Assembly (NCBI GenBank): GCA_040367435.1
Contig: BAABWY010000001.1
Location: 1 to 64,000 of the forward strand
Length of the DNA stretch: 64,000 nt
From: Hyphomicrobiales bacterium 4NK60-0047b
Lineage (GTDB): Bacteria; Pseudomonadota; Alphaproteobacteria; Rhizobiales; HXMU1428-3
Reading direction: 5' to 3'
In this document: positions 56,496 to 64,000 of the stretch, piece by piece
Numbering within the stretch: position 1 is the stretch's first letter
How the letters are laid out: each line of letters starts with the position of its first letter
Made by a program: the position numbers and the translations under genes
The notes under the pieces: generated by a model
The model's database searches: none
The model's input: only the letters and a program-made list of their open reading frames with translations
Told to the model about the DNA's origin: nothing

Positions 56496-56531
56496 CAGTA
56501 CACAAAGCAGTACATATTCCGGTACACAAAC
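56496..56531 (+). repeat. Three 12-bp direct repeats near tRNA-Ser 3' end
   Basis: CAGTACACAAAG, CAGTACATATTC and CGGTACACAAAC are consecutive 12-bp units sharing the core GTACA, 55 bp past the tRNA 3' end. Similar spacing of small repeats is seen near tRNA-Lys at 9697-9720. They may be integrase arm-type sites or the end of an integrated element. Confidence 0.55.
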
Positions 56532-56589
56532 AAAATAATAATATTAAGCAAATACAATGGCTTAACAAAAACACGAATCCCGAATTCAA

Positions 56590-57334
56590 TCATTTCTCCG
56601 CCATTGATTTATGATGCTCAAGCACTCCATCAGGGTCAACAAAAAATCAGCAATGTTCTGAACATCCCGCACTTCATGCAGACCTTTGCGCAACTCAAGT
56701 AAAGGATTATATTTAGCGCTTTTGAGATCAACCGGATTAAATAGCAAACAATCTGAAAACTTTGATCGCCATCCAGCAGTTAAATGCCAATTCTCGCCTT
56801 TAATATCATGAATGATTGCAGATCCCGTCCAAGACAATAAGGTTGACACCACCAACCCCACGCCTTTGCCAGACCGGGTTGGCGCAAAGGCAAGCACATG
56901 TTCAGGTCCATCATGACGTAGATACTTATCATTACGCAAACCTAAAACAACACCTTGAGGTTTAAACAAATCGGCTTGATGAATATCTCGTGGCGTTGCC
57001 CATCGCGCAGAACCATAAGTGCTCACAAACGCATTATGCCGCGCTCGCCAAAGTGAGCCAATGACTGCAACGCCAATACCGCTAACACCACCCGTAGCGG
57101 CAATCAATCCTGCTTGATTAAAAAGATCTGGAGCATAAGGTGCAAAAGCAAACCACCATTCAAATAACCGCCATGGAAAATAAATTGGGATCTCAAAAAA
57201 GTGGAACCATGGGTCCCCTAGCTGAGTTTGGAACCCTAGCTGTGTTGCTACCCATTGCGTTGCCCCCAAACACCGCCAATCACAGTGAAGATCACAACGA
57301 TCATTTGCACTATCAAAACTTTAGTTGGTGTCAT
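56590..57334 (-). pseudogene. Truncated, frameshifted traG/virD4 coupling-protein pseudogene
   Basis: Three reading-frame pieces join into the N-terminal 240 or so residues of a VirD4/TraG protein. Frame 1 starts at 57334 (MTPTKVLIVQMIVVIFTVIGGVW) and shifts at the G5 run 57263-57267. Frame 2 (GATQWVATQLGF to VQNIADF, 57269 down to about 56647) holds the second hydrophobic region and Walker A PTRSGKGVG. It shifts again at the T6 run 56641-56646 into VDPDGVLEHHKSMAEK, ending at a stop at 56590. Full-length TraG has about 400 more residues, including Walker B, which are gone. It lies at the 3' end of tRNA-Ser and is not related closely to the short coupling protein at 1127. Confidence 0.88.
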
Positions 57335-57491
57335 CGCTCATGATCCCCTTGAAACTTATGGGACCAAGCATGAGGGAAAGAACACAAAACAGCAATTCAG
57401 GAAAGACGTGAAAAGCGAGAAGTTAAAAGGGAGGGCAAGTAAAAAATGTTATTTAAGAAAGTGCTTCTCTTTCAATGTTGAAATTTTTACA

Positions 57492-58790
57492 TTACCTTTC
57501 TCTAAAGACATGTATTAGGTGATCAGTTAATGGTTTCACTAGATAGCTCAAAACGGTTCTTTGGTCCGTAGCAATGGACGCTTCTACGGGCATGCCAGGT
57601 TTCAATTTTTTTTCACCAAGTCTCTTTAGTTCTCGTGGCTCAATTTCTACAGAAATTCGATAAAAGGAAGAACCCGTATTTTCATCTAAAACACTGGTTG
57701 GGGAAATTTTTGTTATTTGCCCTGCAAGTTCTGGAGTAGTGCGCTGATGGAAGGCGGGAAAGCGAACCACGCTCTTTTGTCCAACATAAATCTGATCAAT
57801 TGATTGCGCTGGCACACTTAACTCAATATCATGCTTATCACTTTGCTGAATAATTTGCATCAGAACCTGGCCTGTCTGAACAACCCCGCCTATGGTAAAT
57901 AAATTAAGTTCATGAACAATACCAGCAATAGGCGATCTAATGACAACCCTACTTAGCTGTTTTGAGGTGGCCTCAACCTGTTGTTTTAATTCATCAATTT
58001 TAGTCTCTTCTTGCTCAATTTCGGTGATTACTTTTTCTCGAAATTCTCTCTCAACTTTTAATTTCGCTAATTTTGTTTCTGAAATAGAGTTTTTCACTCT
58101 TAATATCTCAGCACGATGTTCAAGAATTTGCCCTCGAATATCAGCATTAGACCGCTCTAACGTAATCAGACGTGTTTTAGCAGCAAGCCCTTTTTCAACT
58201 AAAGGACGAACAGTAGCTATTTCTTCATCATAAGAGGCAATTTGGCTCGTCTTTTCTTTAATCAGCCCTTCAACACCCATTATCTGGTTTTTGAACTGCT
58301 CTACCTTTTCATCTAATTGAGCTAATTGTGTCTGCTTGGTTAGCAACCGTGCTTTTAATAGAGACATTTGCTGGATAACTGCAGTCTGCATACTTCCCAA
58401 GTGCAATAATTTCCCTAGCTCAAGTGGCGCTTTAAAATCGTCTTGATCATTCAATTCAGCCATTAAACGCTGCTTACGTACCAGTGAATCTCTCAAGCGT
58501 CCTTTATAGATGGTTAGATTAGCCGCTATTGATGTGTCATCAAGTTCTATTAAAACTTGATTTTGCTTGACCCTATCCCCCGGAGCGATCAATATTTTTT
58601 TTACGATACCACCATCAAGATGCTGTATAGACTTAGGCTTGCCATCCACCACAATGGATCCCGTCGCAATAACCGCCCCTGAAATTTGAGCATAATACCC
58701 CCAAAAACCACTGCCCCCTATGAGGAAAATCAGAGCAAATAAACCAAAAGCAATAGGGCCCTTATAGGTTAATACTGGTTTTTCAAGCAT
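57492..58790 (-). CDS. Type I secretion membrane-fusion protein, HlyD family
   Basis: A 432-aa adaptor of a type I secretion system. One membrane helix near residues 12-34 (AFGLFALIFLIGGSGFWGYY) is followed by a lipoyl-like half (VDGKPKSIQHLDGGIVKKI), a long coiled coil (about 95-280) and the second beta-barrel half (VVIRSPIAGIVHELNLFTIGG). The pattern fits the PrtE/HlyD family, which links the inner-membrane ABC exporter to outer-membrane TolC. It starts one base after the ABC exporter stop. No tolC-like gene follows in view; the next gene is the traG pseudogene. Confidence 0.93.
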   Translation of the reverse strand: MLEKPVLTYKGPIAFGLFALIFLIGGSGFWGYYAQISGAVIATGSIVVDGKPKSIQHLDGGIVKKILIAPGDRVKQNQVLIELDDTSIAANLTIYKGRLRDSLVRKQRLMAELNDQDDFKAPLELGKLLHLGSMQTAVIQQMSLLKARLLTKQTQLAQLDEKVEQFKNQIMGVEGLIKEKTSQIASYDEEIATVRPLVEKGLAAKTRLITLERSNADIRGQILEHRAEILRVKNSISETKLAKLKVEREFREKVITEIEQEETKIDELKQQVEATSKQLSRVVIRSPIAGIVHELNLFTIGGVVQTGQVLMQIIQQSDKHDIELSVPAQSIDQIYVGQKSVVRFPAFHQRTTPELAGQITKISPTSVLDENTGSSFYRISVEIEPRELKRLGEKKLKPGMPVEASIATDQRTVLSYLVKPLTDHLIHVFRER

Positions 58791-58791
58791 A

Positions 58792-60495
58792 TTAATATAC
58801 CCCTTGCGTTTCTGGCGTACGGGTCACCTTTTTTAATACATCTGCTTTATCACCAAATTCAATCATCGTACCTTTGTTTAACATCAAAACCTGATCAACA
58901 GCATTTATAGCACTTGGCCTATGAGCCATAACCACCACAACTGACCCGGCTTGACGCAATGCTGTAATTGCATGTGCCAAGGCTGTATCTCCATAAGCAT
59001 CTAGATTTGAATTGGGCTCATCCAAAACCACCAATTTAGGTTTATTATAAATGGCACGTGCAAGGGCAATGCGTTGTTTCTGCCCCCCAGTCAAAGGACT
59101 ATAAGCAAGATCAACCCGCGTAGAATAACCTTCCGGAAAACTTAGAATCATATCATGCACATCTGCTATTTTGGCAGCTTCAATGGTGTTTGCATGATCT
59201 GGTTCAGGGGCAAAACGGGAAATATTTTGAGCAATAGTGCCAGAAATTAAATCCACCTGTTGAGGAAGATAACCAATATTTTGTCCCAGTTCATCCAAAT
59301 CCCATTGCTCAAATGTGGCACCATCAATTCGTATGCTTCCTTGATCAGGAGACCACAAACCAACGAGTAATTTAGCAAGGCTTGATTTCCCAGAAGCACT
59401 TGGCCCAATCACCGCTAAACCATCCCCTGGTTTTAGCTCAAAATCAAGGCCAGCTAAAATAACTTTCCGTTCAGCTTCGGGTGTCGGAGTAGGAGCATAT
59501 TTAACCAGGTTTTTAACAATAACATGACCAATAGGATCAGGTAACCTCACAGGCGTTTCAATGGTGTCAGAATCACGCCCTAAATAATCACTCAGGCGCT
59601 TATATGCCATCCGGGAACGTTTGATCATACGCCAGCCCCCAATCGTTTGGTCAATCGGTGCTAGAGCACGGCCGGCAATAATAGAGGCGGCAACAATCAT
59701 ACCTGGAGATATTTCTTGTTGAATTGCCAAGTAAGCCCCAAGGCCCAAAATTGCAGATTGAAGCAATAACCGAAACGCTTTAGAAAAGGCTGTAAAAAAT
59801 TCAGAACGCTCACTACCCACTTGTTGGTTTGCAAGCGCCGTATCGCGAAGCCCCCGCCAATATCTCATGGTGTTTTTTAGCATACCCATGGATAAGATAC
59901 TTTCTACATTTCTCTCAGCCCCTTCAATAAATTGATTTTCGACCATATCGGCCTGCGCTGTCACTTGCATAGAACGAGCACTAAACCATTCATTTAAAAC
60001 GGCCAAAATGATCACAACTAAAGCCCCAATGACGGCAAGCAAACCAAGTTGGAAATGCAAAAGAAAGACAACAAAAATATAAATTGGAACCCAAGGAAGG
60101 TCAAAAAGCGCAAGAACAGTAGGAGAGCCTAGAAACCCACGAATGATGGTAAGATCTTGCACTGGTTTATACCCTGCAGCATGGCCATTTAAAGAACGCA
60201 CCATCCACGATCGATAAATCAAAGGAGACAACTGATGATCAAGCCATTGAGACGCCCTTGATAAAACACGTGCCCGCAAAAAATCGAACAGGCCCATCAT
60301 AATATAAAGACCAATGGCCAGAACCAGCAATGCCACTAATGTCGGCACAGATTGACTGGCAAGTACACGGTCATAGACCTGCAACATAAAAATAGGCCCG
60401 GTAAGCATCAATAGATTAACAACACAACTAAAAACACCAACAATCAGAAAAGCCCCTCGGACTTTTCCAAATTGTTCCTTTACAACATTTTTCAC
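58792..60495 (-). CDS. Type I secretion ABC exporter, PrtD family
   Basis: A 567-aa half-transporter with five or six membrane helices (about 15-300) and a C-terminal ATPase: GPSASGKSSLAKLL (Walker A), LTGGQKQRIALARAIY (signature) and LVVLDEPNSNLD (Walker B). No N-terminal C39 or C39-like domain is present, as in the PrtD/AprD group, which exports proteins with C-terminal signals. The GTG start follows GGAG. It lies 57 bp downstream of the large RTX gene and 1 bp upstream of the adaptor gene, forming an operon. Confidence 0.94.
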   Translation of the reverse strand: MKNVVKEQFGKVRGAFLIVGVFSCVVNLLMLTGPIFMLQVYDRVLASQSVPTLVALLVLAIGLYIMMGLFDFLRARVLSRASQWLDHQLSPLIYRSWMVRSLNGHAAGYKPVQDLTIIRGFLGSPTVLALFDLPWVPIYIFVVFLLHFQLGLLAVIGALVVIILAVLNEWFSARSMQVTAQADMVENQFIEGAERNVESILSMGMLKNTMRYWRGLRDTALANQQVGSERSEFFTAFSKAFRLLLQSAILGLGAYLAIQQEISPGMIVAASIIAGRALAPIDQTIGGWRMIKRSRMAYKRLSDYLGRDSDTIETPVRLPDPIGHVIVKNLVKYAPTPTPEAERKVILAGLDFELKPGDGLAVIGPSASGKSSLAKLLVGLWSPDQGSIRIDGATFEQWDLDELGQNIGYLPQQVDLISGTIAQNISRFAPEPDHANTIEAAKIADVHDMILSFPEGYSTRVDLAYSPLTGGQKQRIALARAIYNKPKLVVLDEPNSNLDAYGDTALAHAITALRQAGSVVVVMAHRPSAINAVDQVLMLNKGTMIEFGDKADVLKKVTRTPETQGVY

Positions 60496-60552
60496 TCAAT
60501 ACTCCAAATTTCTTGGCACAGAAAATATTACCAACGTCTCTCTTCCTTATTC

Positions 60553-63500
60553 TTAGAAGAAAGAAAATGCATCCCGGTCCAATGCAGACAATTGAGTGCC
60601 AGAGAGGAACAATTCATCCCCATTGCCAAAGTCAAAGGAAACACCATTTCCTTCCTGTTGCCCAAGCGCCAACAAATCGTCAAAGTCAGAAACACCGATG
60701 ACACTCAACCTAATTTGATCACCTTCAATAGAGAAACGTCTGCCTGATCTTGCTGTTTGGAAATCAAGAATAGAATCTGAGCCATCACCGCTTCTGAAAA
60801 CAAAGACATCAGACCCACTACCACCAAACAACAAATCATCACCGCTCCCACCAATGATGCGATCATCACCACTACCACCAAAGATAAGGTCATCACCTGA
60901 GCCACCAGCTGCTATATCGTCCCCTCGACCAGCGAACAACACATCAGATCCAGCGCCGCCACGCAAAGTATCATCACCACTACCAGAGAACAACAGGTCA
61001 CTGCCAGCACCACCGCGTAAGAAATCATCACCACGGCCTGAGAATAGAATATCATTGCCTCGTCCACCGGATAGATAGTTATCTCCAGTAAAGTCCCCAA
61101 TTAAAATATCTGATCCAGCATCACCGTTTTCAACATTATCATAAGGTTCGCCAACAGAAACTGAGACAACCGCCTCAGAAGTAGCTACTCCATCAGATAT
61201 TTGATATATAAACTGATCATCTCCTATAAAACCACTCTCAGCTATATAAGTTACTCGGCCATTTTCATTAATTGAAACAGTACCATTATCGGCTTGGCCA
61301 ACAGCTGTTATTTGCAATTCATCACCATCAGGATCAATGTCATTACGTAACAGTCGATCAGACGAAATGCGTATTGGAATTTCACCCCTGGTATCAAAAA
61401 TACCATCAGCAACAGCTATTGGGGCAATATTATCTCCTGTAACTGTAAAAGTGAATTGATCAGCTATTTGCTCAGCACCATCTGTAGCTCTAATCTCTAT
61501 CTCGTAATCACCGGCTGTACCAATAGGCGGCGTACCAGATAAAGTTGTCCCATCAAAACTCAACCAATCAGGAAAAGAAGACCCATCTACCATCACAGCA
61601 GCAAACAGCAATGCATCCCCATCAACATCAGCAAAAGTATCAGCTGGAATATCAATATTGAAAGCTTGTCCAACATAAATTCCATCTTCAGGGTTATCTG
61701 GATCAAACGGATAATCTGGTAATGGATTAACAACAATCGGCGCATCATTCACAGGGGTGATGGCAAGGTTAAAGTCATCAGAGATTTCAGCTTCTCCATC
61801 AGAAATATATAACCGCAAAGGTATGCTACCATTAAAGTCTTGCGGCGGTGTCCCTGTGAGGATCAATTGCTGAGCATTAAAATTAATCCATGTAGGTAGA
61901 TCACTGCCATCGTCTAACGTTAACCGATAGCTTAAATCATCTCCATCAACATCAGAGGCAAGATCTGATTGTAGAATAATTTCAAAAGCCTCATCTTCTG
62001 ATGTGAATCGATCTGAATAAGGAGCAGCCAAGACAGGTATGTCATTCACTGGATCAATCACCAGGTCAAATGCCTGACTGGTCGCAAGAACACCATCAAA
62101 AGCGGTTAACTGCAAAGCAATCGTGCCATTAAAATTCGTTGGCGGAGTACCAGAAATTCGCCGCTCAGTTTCATCAAACGTTAACCAGCTCGGTAAAACC
62201 GTCCCTCCTGCCCGCTCTAGGCTTAAGGTGAGATCATCATCATTAGGGTCCGTAGCAATGTTTTCTGGCAAGGTAATCAAGATCGCTTCATCTTCATCAA
62301 CATGCACAGGATCTATTGTGCCAATTTCAGGGGCCGCATTGACCGCCTCAACATTTACGATCAATGTTGCTGTATCGGTTAATTCTCCATCACTCACTGT
62401 ATAAGACACAGCTAAATCACCACTGTACTCAGGTACACGACTGATCACCACATTTTCACCCTCAAGAAGGGCCGTGAAATTAGCACCATTTGTAACACTG
62501 ACAATATCGAGCGTATCCCCATCAACATCTGTATCATTAGCAAGCAGTTGAGAAACTGGAATAGTGATAATCTCTTCTTGCCCCCCTTCATACACATCAT
62601 CAATGGCCACTGGAGCATCATTAACTAGATCGATTGTTAGGTTAAACTCATCAACAACATTCAATTGCCCATCACTTGCCGTTACCCTTAACTGAATTGA
62701 GCCATTAAAGTTTTCAGGAGGCGCACCTGTAAAGGTTGCAGTCTGAACATCAAACGACAGCCAACTTGGCAAATCAGAACCATCTATACTTGTCGCAGAA
62801 ATCGTCAGAGCATCTCCATCAGGATCTGAGAAGGTATCTTGTGGAATTGTATAGCTCCAACCTTCATCTTCATTTGAATTTTGATCTGCAATCGCAATGT
62901 TAACGTTAGGAGCATCATTGACCGCGTCAATAGTAAGCACCAATTCTTTGGCAACTTCGACGAGACCATCAGATACTACCATCTCTAACCTGACATCACC
63001 ATTAAAGTTCTGCGGTGGTGTACCTGACAATGTTAAAGAAGCACTTTCAAAGCTAAGCCAGCTTGGCAATGCAACTCCTCCTTCACCACGCAAATTGATA
63101 GTCAATTCATCACCATCAACATCATTAAATAAGCTGGATGAAAGAGTTCTGCTAAAGGCAACATCTTCTGTGCCAACAAGAGTTGGAAGATCTCCAATCA
63201 CGGGTGCATCATTTACAGTTTCAATAGCTAGTACAAGTCCTTTTGATGTTTCAACACTTCCATCAAATACGACCACTTCAAGAGGTACATTTCCATTAAA
63301 GTCTTGCGGTGGTGTACCGCTCAAGGTCAATGTATCACCATCAAAACTCAACCAATTCGGTAATACTGCACCATTTTCCCCGTGCACAGTGATAATCAAA
63401 TTATCACCATCAACATCACTAAAGAGATCAGAAGAAAAGACTGTGCTAAAGGCTGTATCTTCAGTGCCTCCAAGAGCTGGCAGATCAGCAATTACGGGAG

Positions 63501-64000
63501 CATCGTTAACAGGGTCAATTGTTAGAACAAATGCATCTGAAACACTAAACTCGCCGTCAGAAGCAGTAACCATCAAGCTCAACGGGCCATTAAAGTTTAA
63601 GGGCGGCGTGCCTGAAAAAGTTCTGGTCTGATCATCAAACTGTATCCAACTTGGCAAAGCCTCACCACTTTCAAGACTTGCACTCAAATCAAGAGGCGTA
63701 CCTTCTTGATCAAAGAAAGTATAAGAAGGGATGGTGTAGCTCCAAGTTTGATCTTCATCAGAGCTTTGATCTGCTAAAGAGGTTACCAAACGCGGCGTAT
63801 CATTCACATCATTGATAACAAGGGCAAATGGCTTTGTTTCTGCTAACACGCCATCTGAAACAGTGACCTCTAAAGAAATTTCACCAACAAAGTTTTGTGG
63901 CGGCGTGCCTTCTAGAGTTAAAGTCTGACCATCAAAGCTTAACCAAGATGGCAGGCTACTGCCATTTTCCCCTCTCACAACAATATTTAATTCATCACCA
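60553..64000 (-). CDS. Large RTX protein with cadherin/Ig-like repeats, 5' end outside window
   Basis: More than 1140 residues are visible and the frame is open to the window edge. There are about nine repeats of about 95 residues with the pattern NDAPVI...DVDGD...LPSWLSFD...LSGTPPQNFNG...VSDG, the calcium-dependent Ig/cadherin-like type found in bacterial adhesins. Near the end come about ten RTX nonapeptides (GGAGSDLLFSGSGDD, GGSGDDLIF), followed by a 70-residue C-terminal secretion region. It is the likely substrate of the adjoining type I exporter. DNA repeats within the gene are extensive. A role in adhesion or biofilm is inferred from the family. Confidence 0.92.
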   Translation of the reverse strand, partial: GDELNIVVRGENGSSLPSWLSFDGQTLTLEGTPPQNFVGEISLEVTVSDGVLAETKPFALVINDVNDTPRLVTSLADQSSDEDQTWSYTIPSYTFFDQEGTPLDLSASLESGEALPSWIQFDDQTRTFSGTPPLNFNGPLSLMVTASDGEFSVSDAFVLTIDPVNDAPVIADLPALGGTEDTAFSTVFSSDLFSDVDGDNLIITVHGENGAVLPNWLSFDGDTLTLSGTPPQDFNGNVPLEVVVFDGSVETSKGLVLAIETVNDAPVIGDLPTLVGTEDVAFSRTLSSSLFNDVDGDELTINLRGEGGVALPSWLSFESASLTLSGTPPQNFNGDVRLEMVVSDGLVEVAKELVLTIDAVNDAPNVNIAIADQNSNEDEGWSYTIPQDTFSDPDGDALTISATSIDGSDLPSWLSFDVQTATFTGAPPENFNGSIQLRVTASDGQLNVVDEFNLTIDLVNDAPVAIDDVYEGGQEEIITIPVSQLLANDTDVDGDTLDIVSVTNGANFTALLEGENVVISRVPEYSGDLAVSYTVSDGELTDTATLIVNVEAVNAAPEIGTIDPVHVDEDEAILITLPENIATDPNDDDLTLSLERAGGTVLPSWLTFDETERRISGTPPTNFNGTIALQLTAFDGVLATSQAFDLVIDPVNDIPVLAAPYSDRFTSEDEAFEIILQSDLASDVDGDDLSYRLTLDDGSDLPTWINFNAQQLILTGTPPQDFNGSIPLRLYISDGEAEISDDFNLAITPVNDAPIVVNPLPDYPFDPDNPEDGIYVGQAFNIDIPADTFADVDGDALLFAAVMVDGSSFPDWLSFDGTTLSGTPPIGTAGDYEIEIRATDGAEQIADQFTFTVTGDNIAPIAVADGIFDTRGEIPIRISSDRLLRNDIDPDGDELQITAVGQADNGTVSINENGRVTYIAESGFIGDDQFIYQISDGVATSEAVVSVSVGEPYDNVENGDAGSDILIGDFTGDNYLSGGRGNDILFSGRGDDFLRGGAGSDLLFSGSGDDTLRGGAGSDVLFAGRGDDIAAGGSGDDLIFGGSGDDRIIGGSGDDLLFGGSGSDVFVFRSGDGSDSILDFQTARSGRRFSIEGDQIRLSVIGVSDFDDLLALGQQEGNGVSFDFGNGDELFLSGTQLSALDRDAFSFF

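Noticed and set aside
62897-63631. A 244-codon plus-strand frame inside the RTX gene
   Set aside because: It is antisense to highly repetitive coding sequence and lacks any protein-like features.
1-64000. A CRISPR array
   Set aside because: No series of identical 25-40 bp repeats with regular unique spacers and no cas gene is present. The repeats found are hairpin elements, a 27-bp tandem array and coding repeats.

Overview
The window looks like the chromosome of a low-GC alphaproteobacterium, most likely Hyphomicrobiales (Rhizobiales) or a close relative; this is an inference from gene content and order. Supporting points are a gyrA-coaD-cyclophilin-cyclophilin-queA-tgt run, a cvpA-purF run near dnaB and radA, the block dac-tmk-holB-metG-tatD-MBL hydrolase with rlpA nearby, SOS boxes of the alphaproteobacterial GTTC-N7-GTTC type, and a btaA/btaB betaine-lipid pair.

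Region 1 (1-9785) is accessory DNA. A relaxase (cut by the window edge) and a short VirD4/TraG-like coupling protein point to a conjugative or mobilisable element. On the opposite strand lies a cassette reading JAB peptidase with a UBC-like domain, E2-like enzyme with a visible catalytic Cys, E1/ThiF enzyme, one or two tiny membrane ORFs, then a 1176-aa KAP P-loop NTPase. No ubiquitin-like modifier is visible. The 3' end of a tRNA-Lys gene (9786-9861) faces this region, as expected for integration into a tRNA gene.

Region 2 (9862-56351) is mainly core genome: DMT transporter, tgt, queA, two cyclophilins, coaD, gyrA, CDF transporter, aldo-keto reductase, an ABC-F ATPase, an epimerase/DoxX protein, ssb, a MAPEG-like membrane protein, a membrane pentapeptide-repeat protein, uvrA, SRPBCC and beta-propeller exported proteins, dnaB, radA, cvpA, purF, a TAXI-like periplasmic protein with amphipathic repeats, an SDR, the MBL-tatD-metG-holB-tmk-dac block, btaA/btaB, rlpA, moaA and a methyltransferase.

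Scattered through 20.5-52.2 kb is a family of structured intergenic repeats. The long form is about 115 nt and has four hairpins whose arms covary between copies, joined by conserved linkers. A short form of about 33 nt is a single hairpin that also occurs nested inside the long form. Copies sit within a few bases of gene ends, one supplies the apparent GTG start of radA, and short-form copies lie in frame inside btaA.

Region 3 (56352-64000) begins with a tRNA-Ser gene. Its 3' end faces a decayed traG pseudogene with two frameshifts, the scar of a second mobile element. Then comes a minus-strand type I secretion operon: a large RTX/cadherin-like repeat protein (cut by the right window edge), a PrtD-type ABC exporter and an HlyD-type adaptor.
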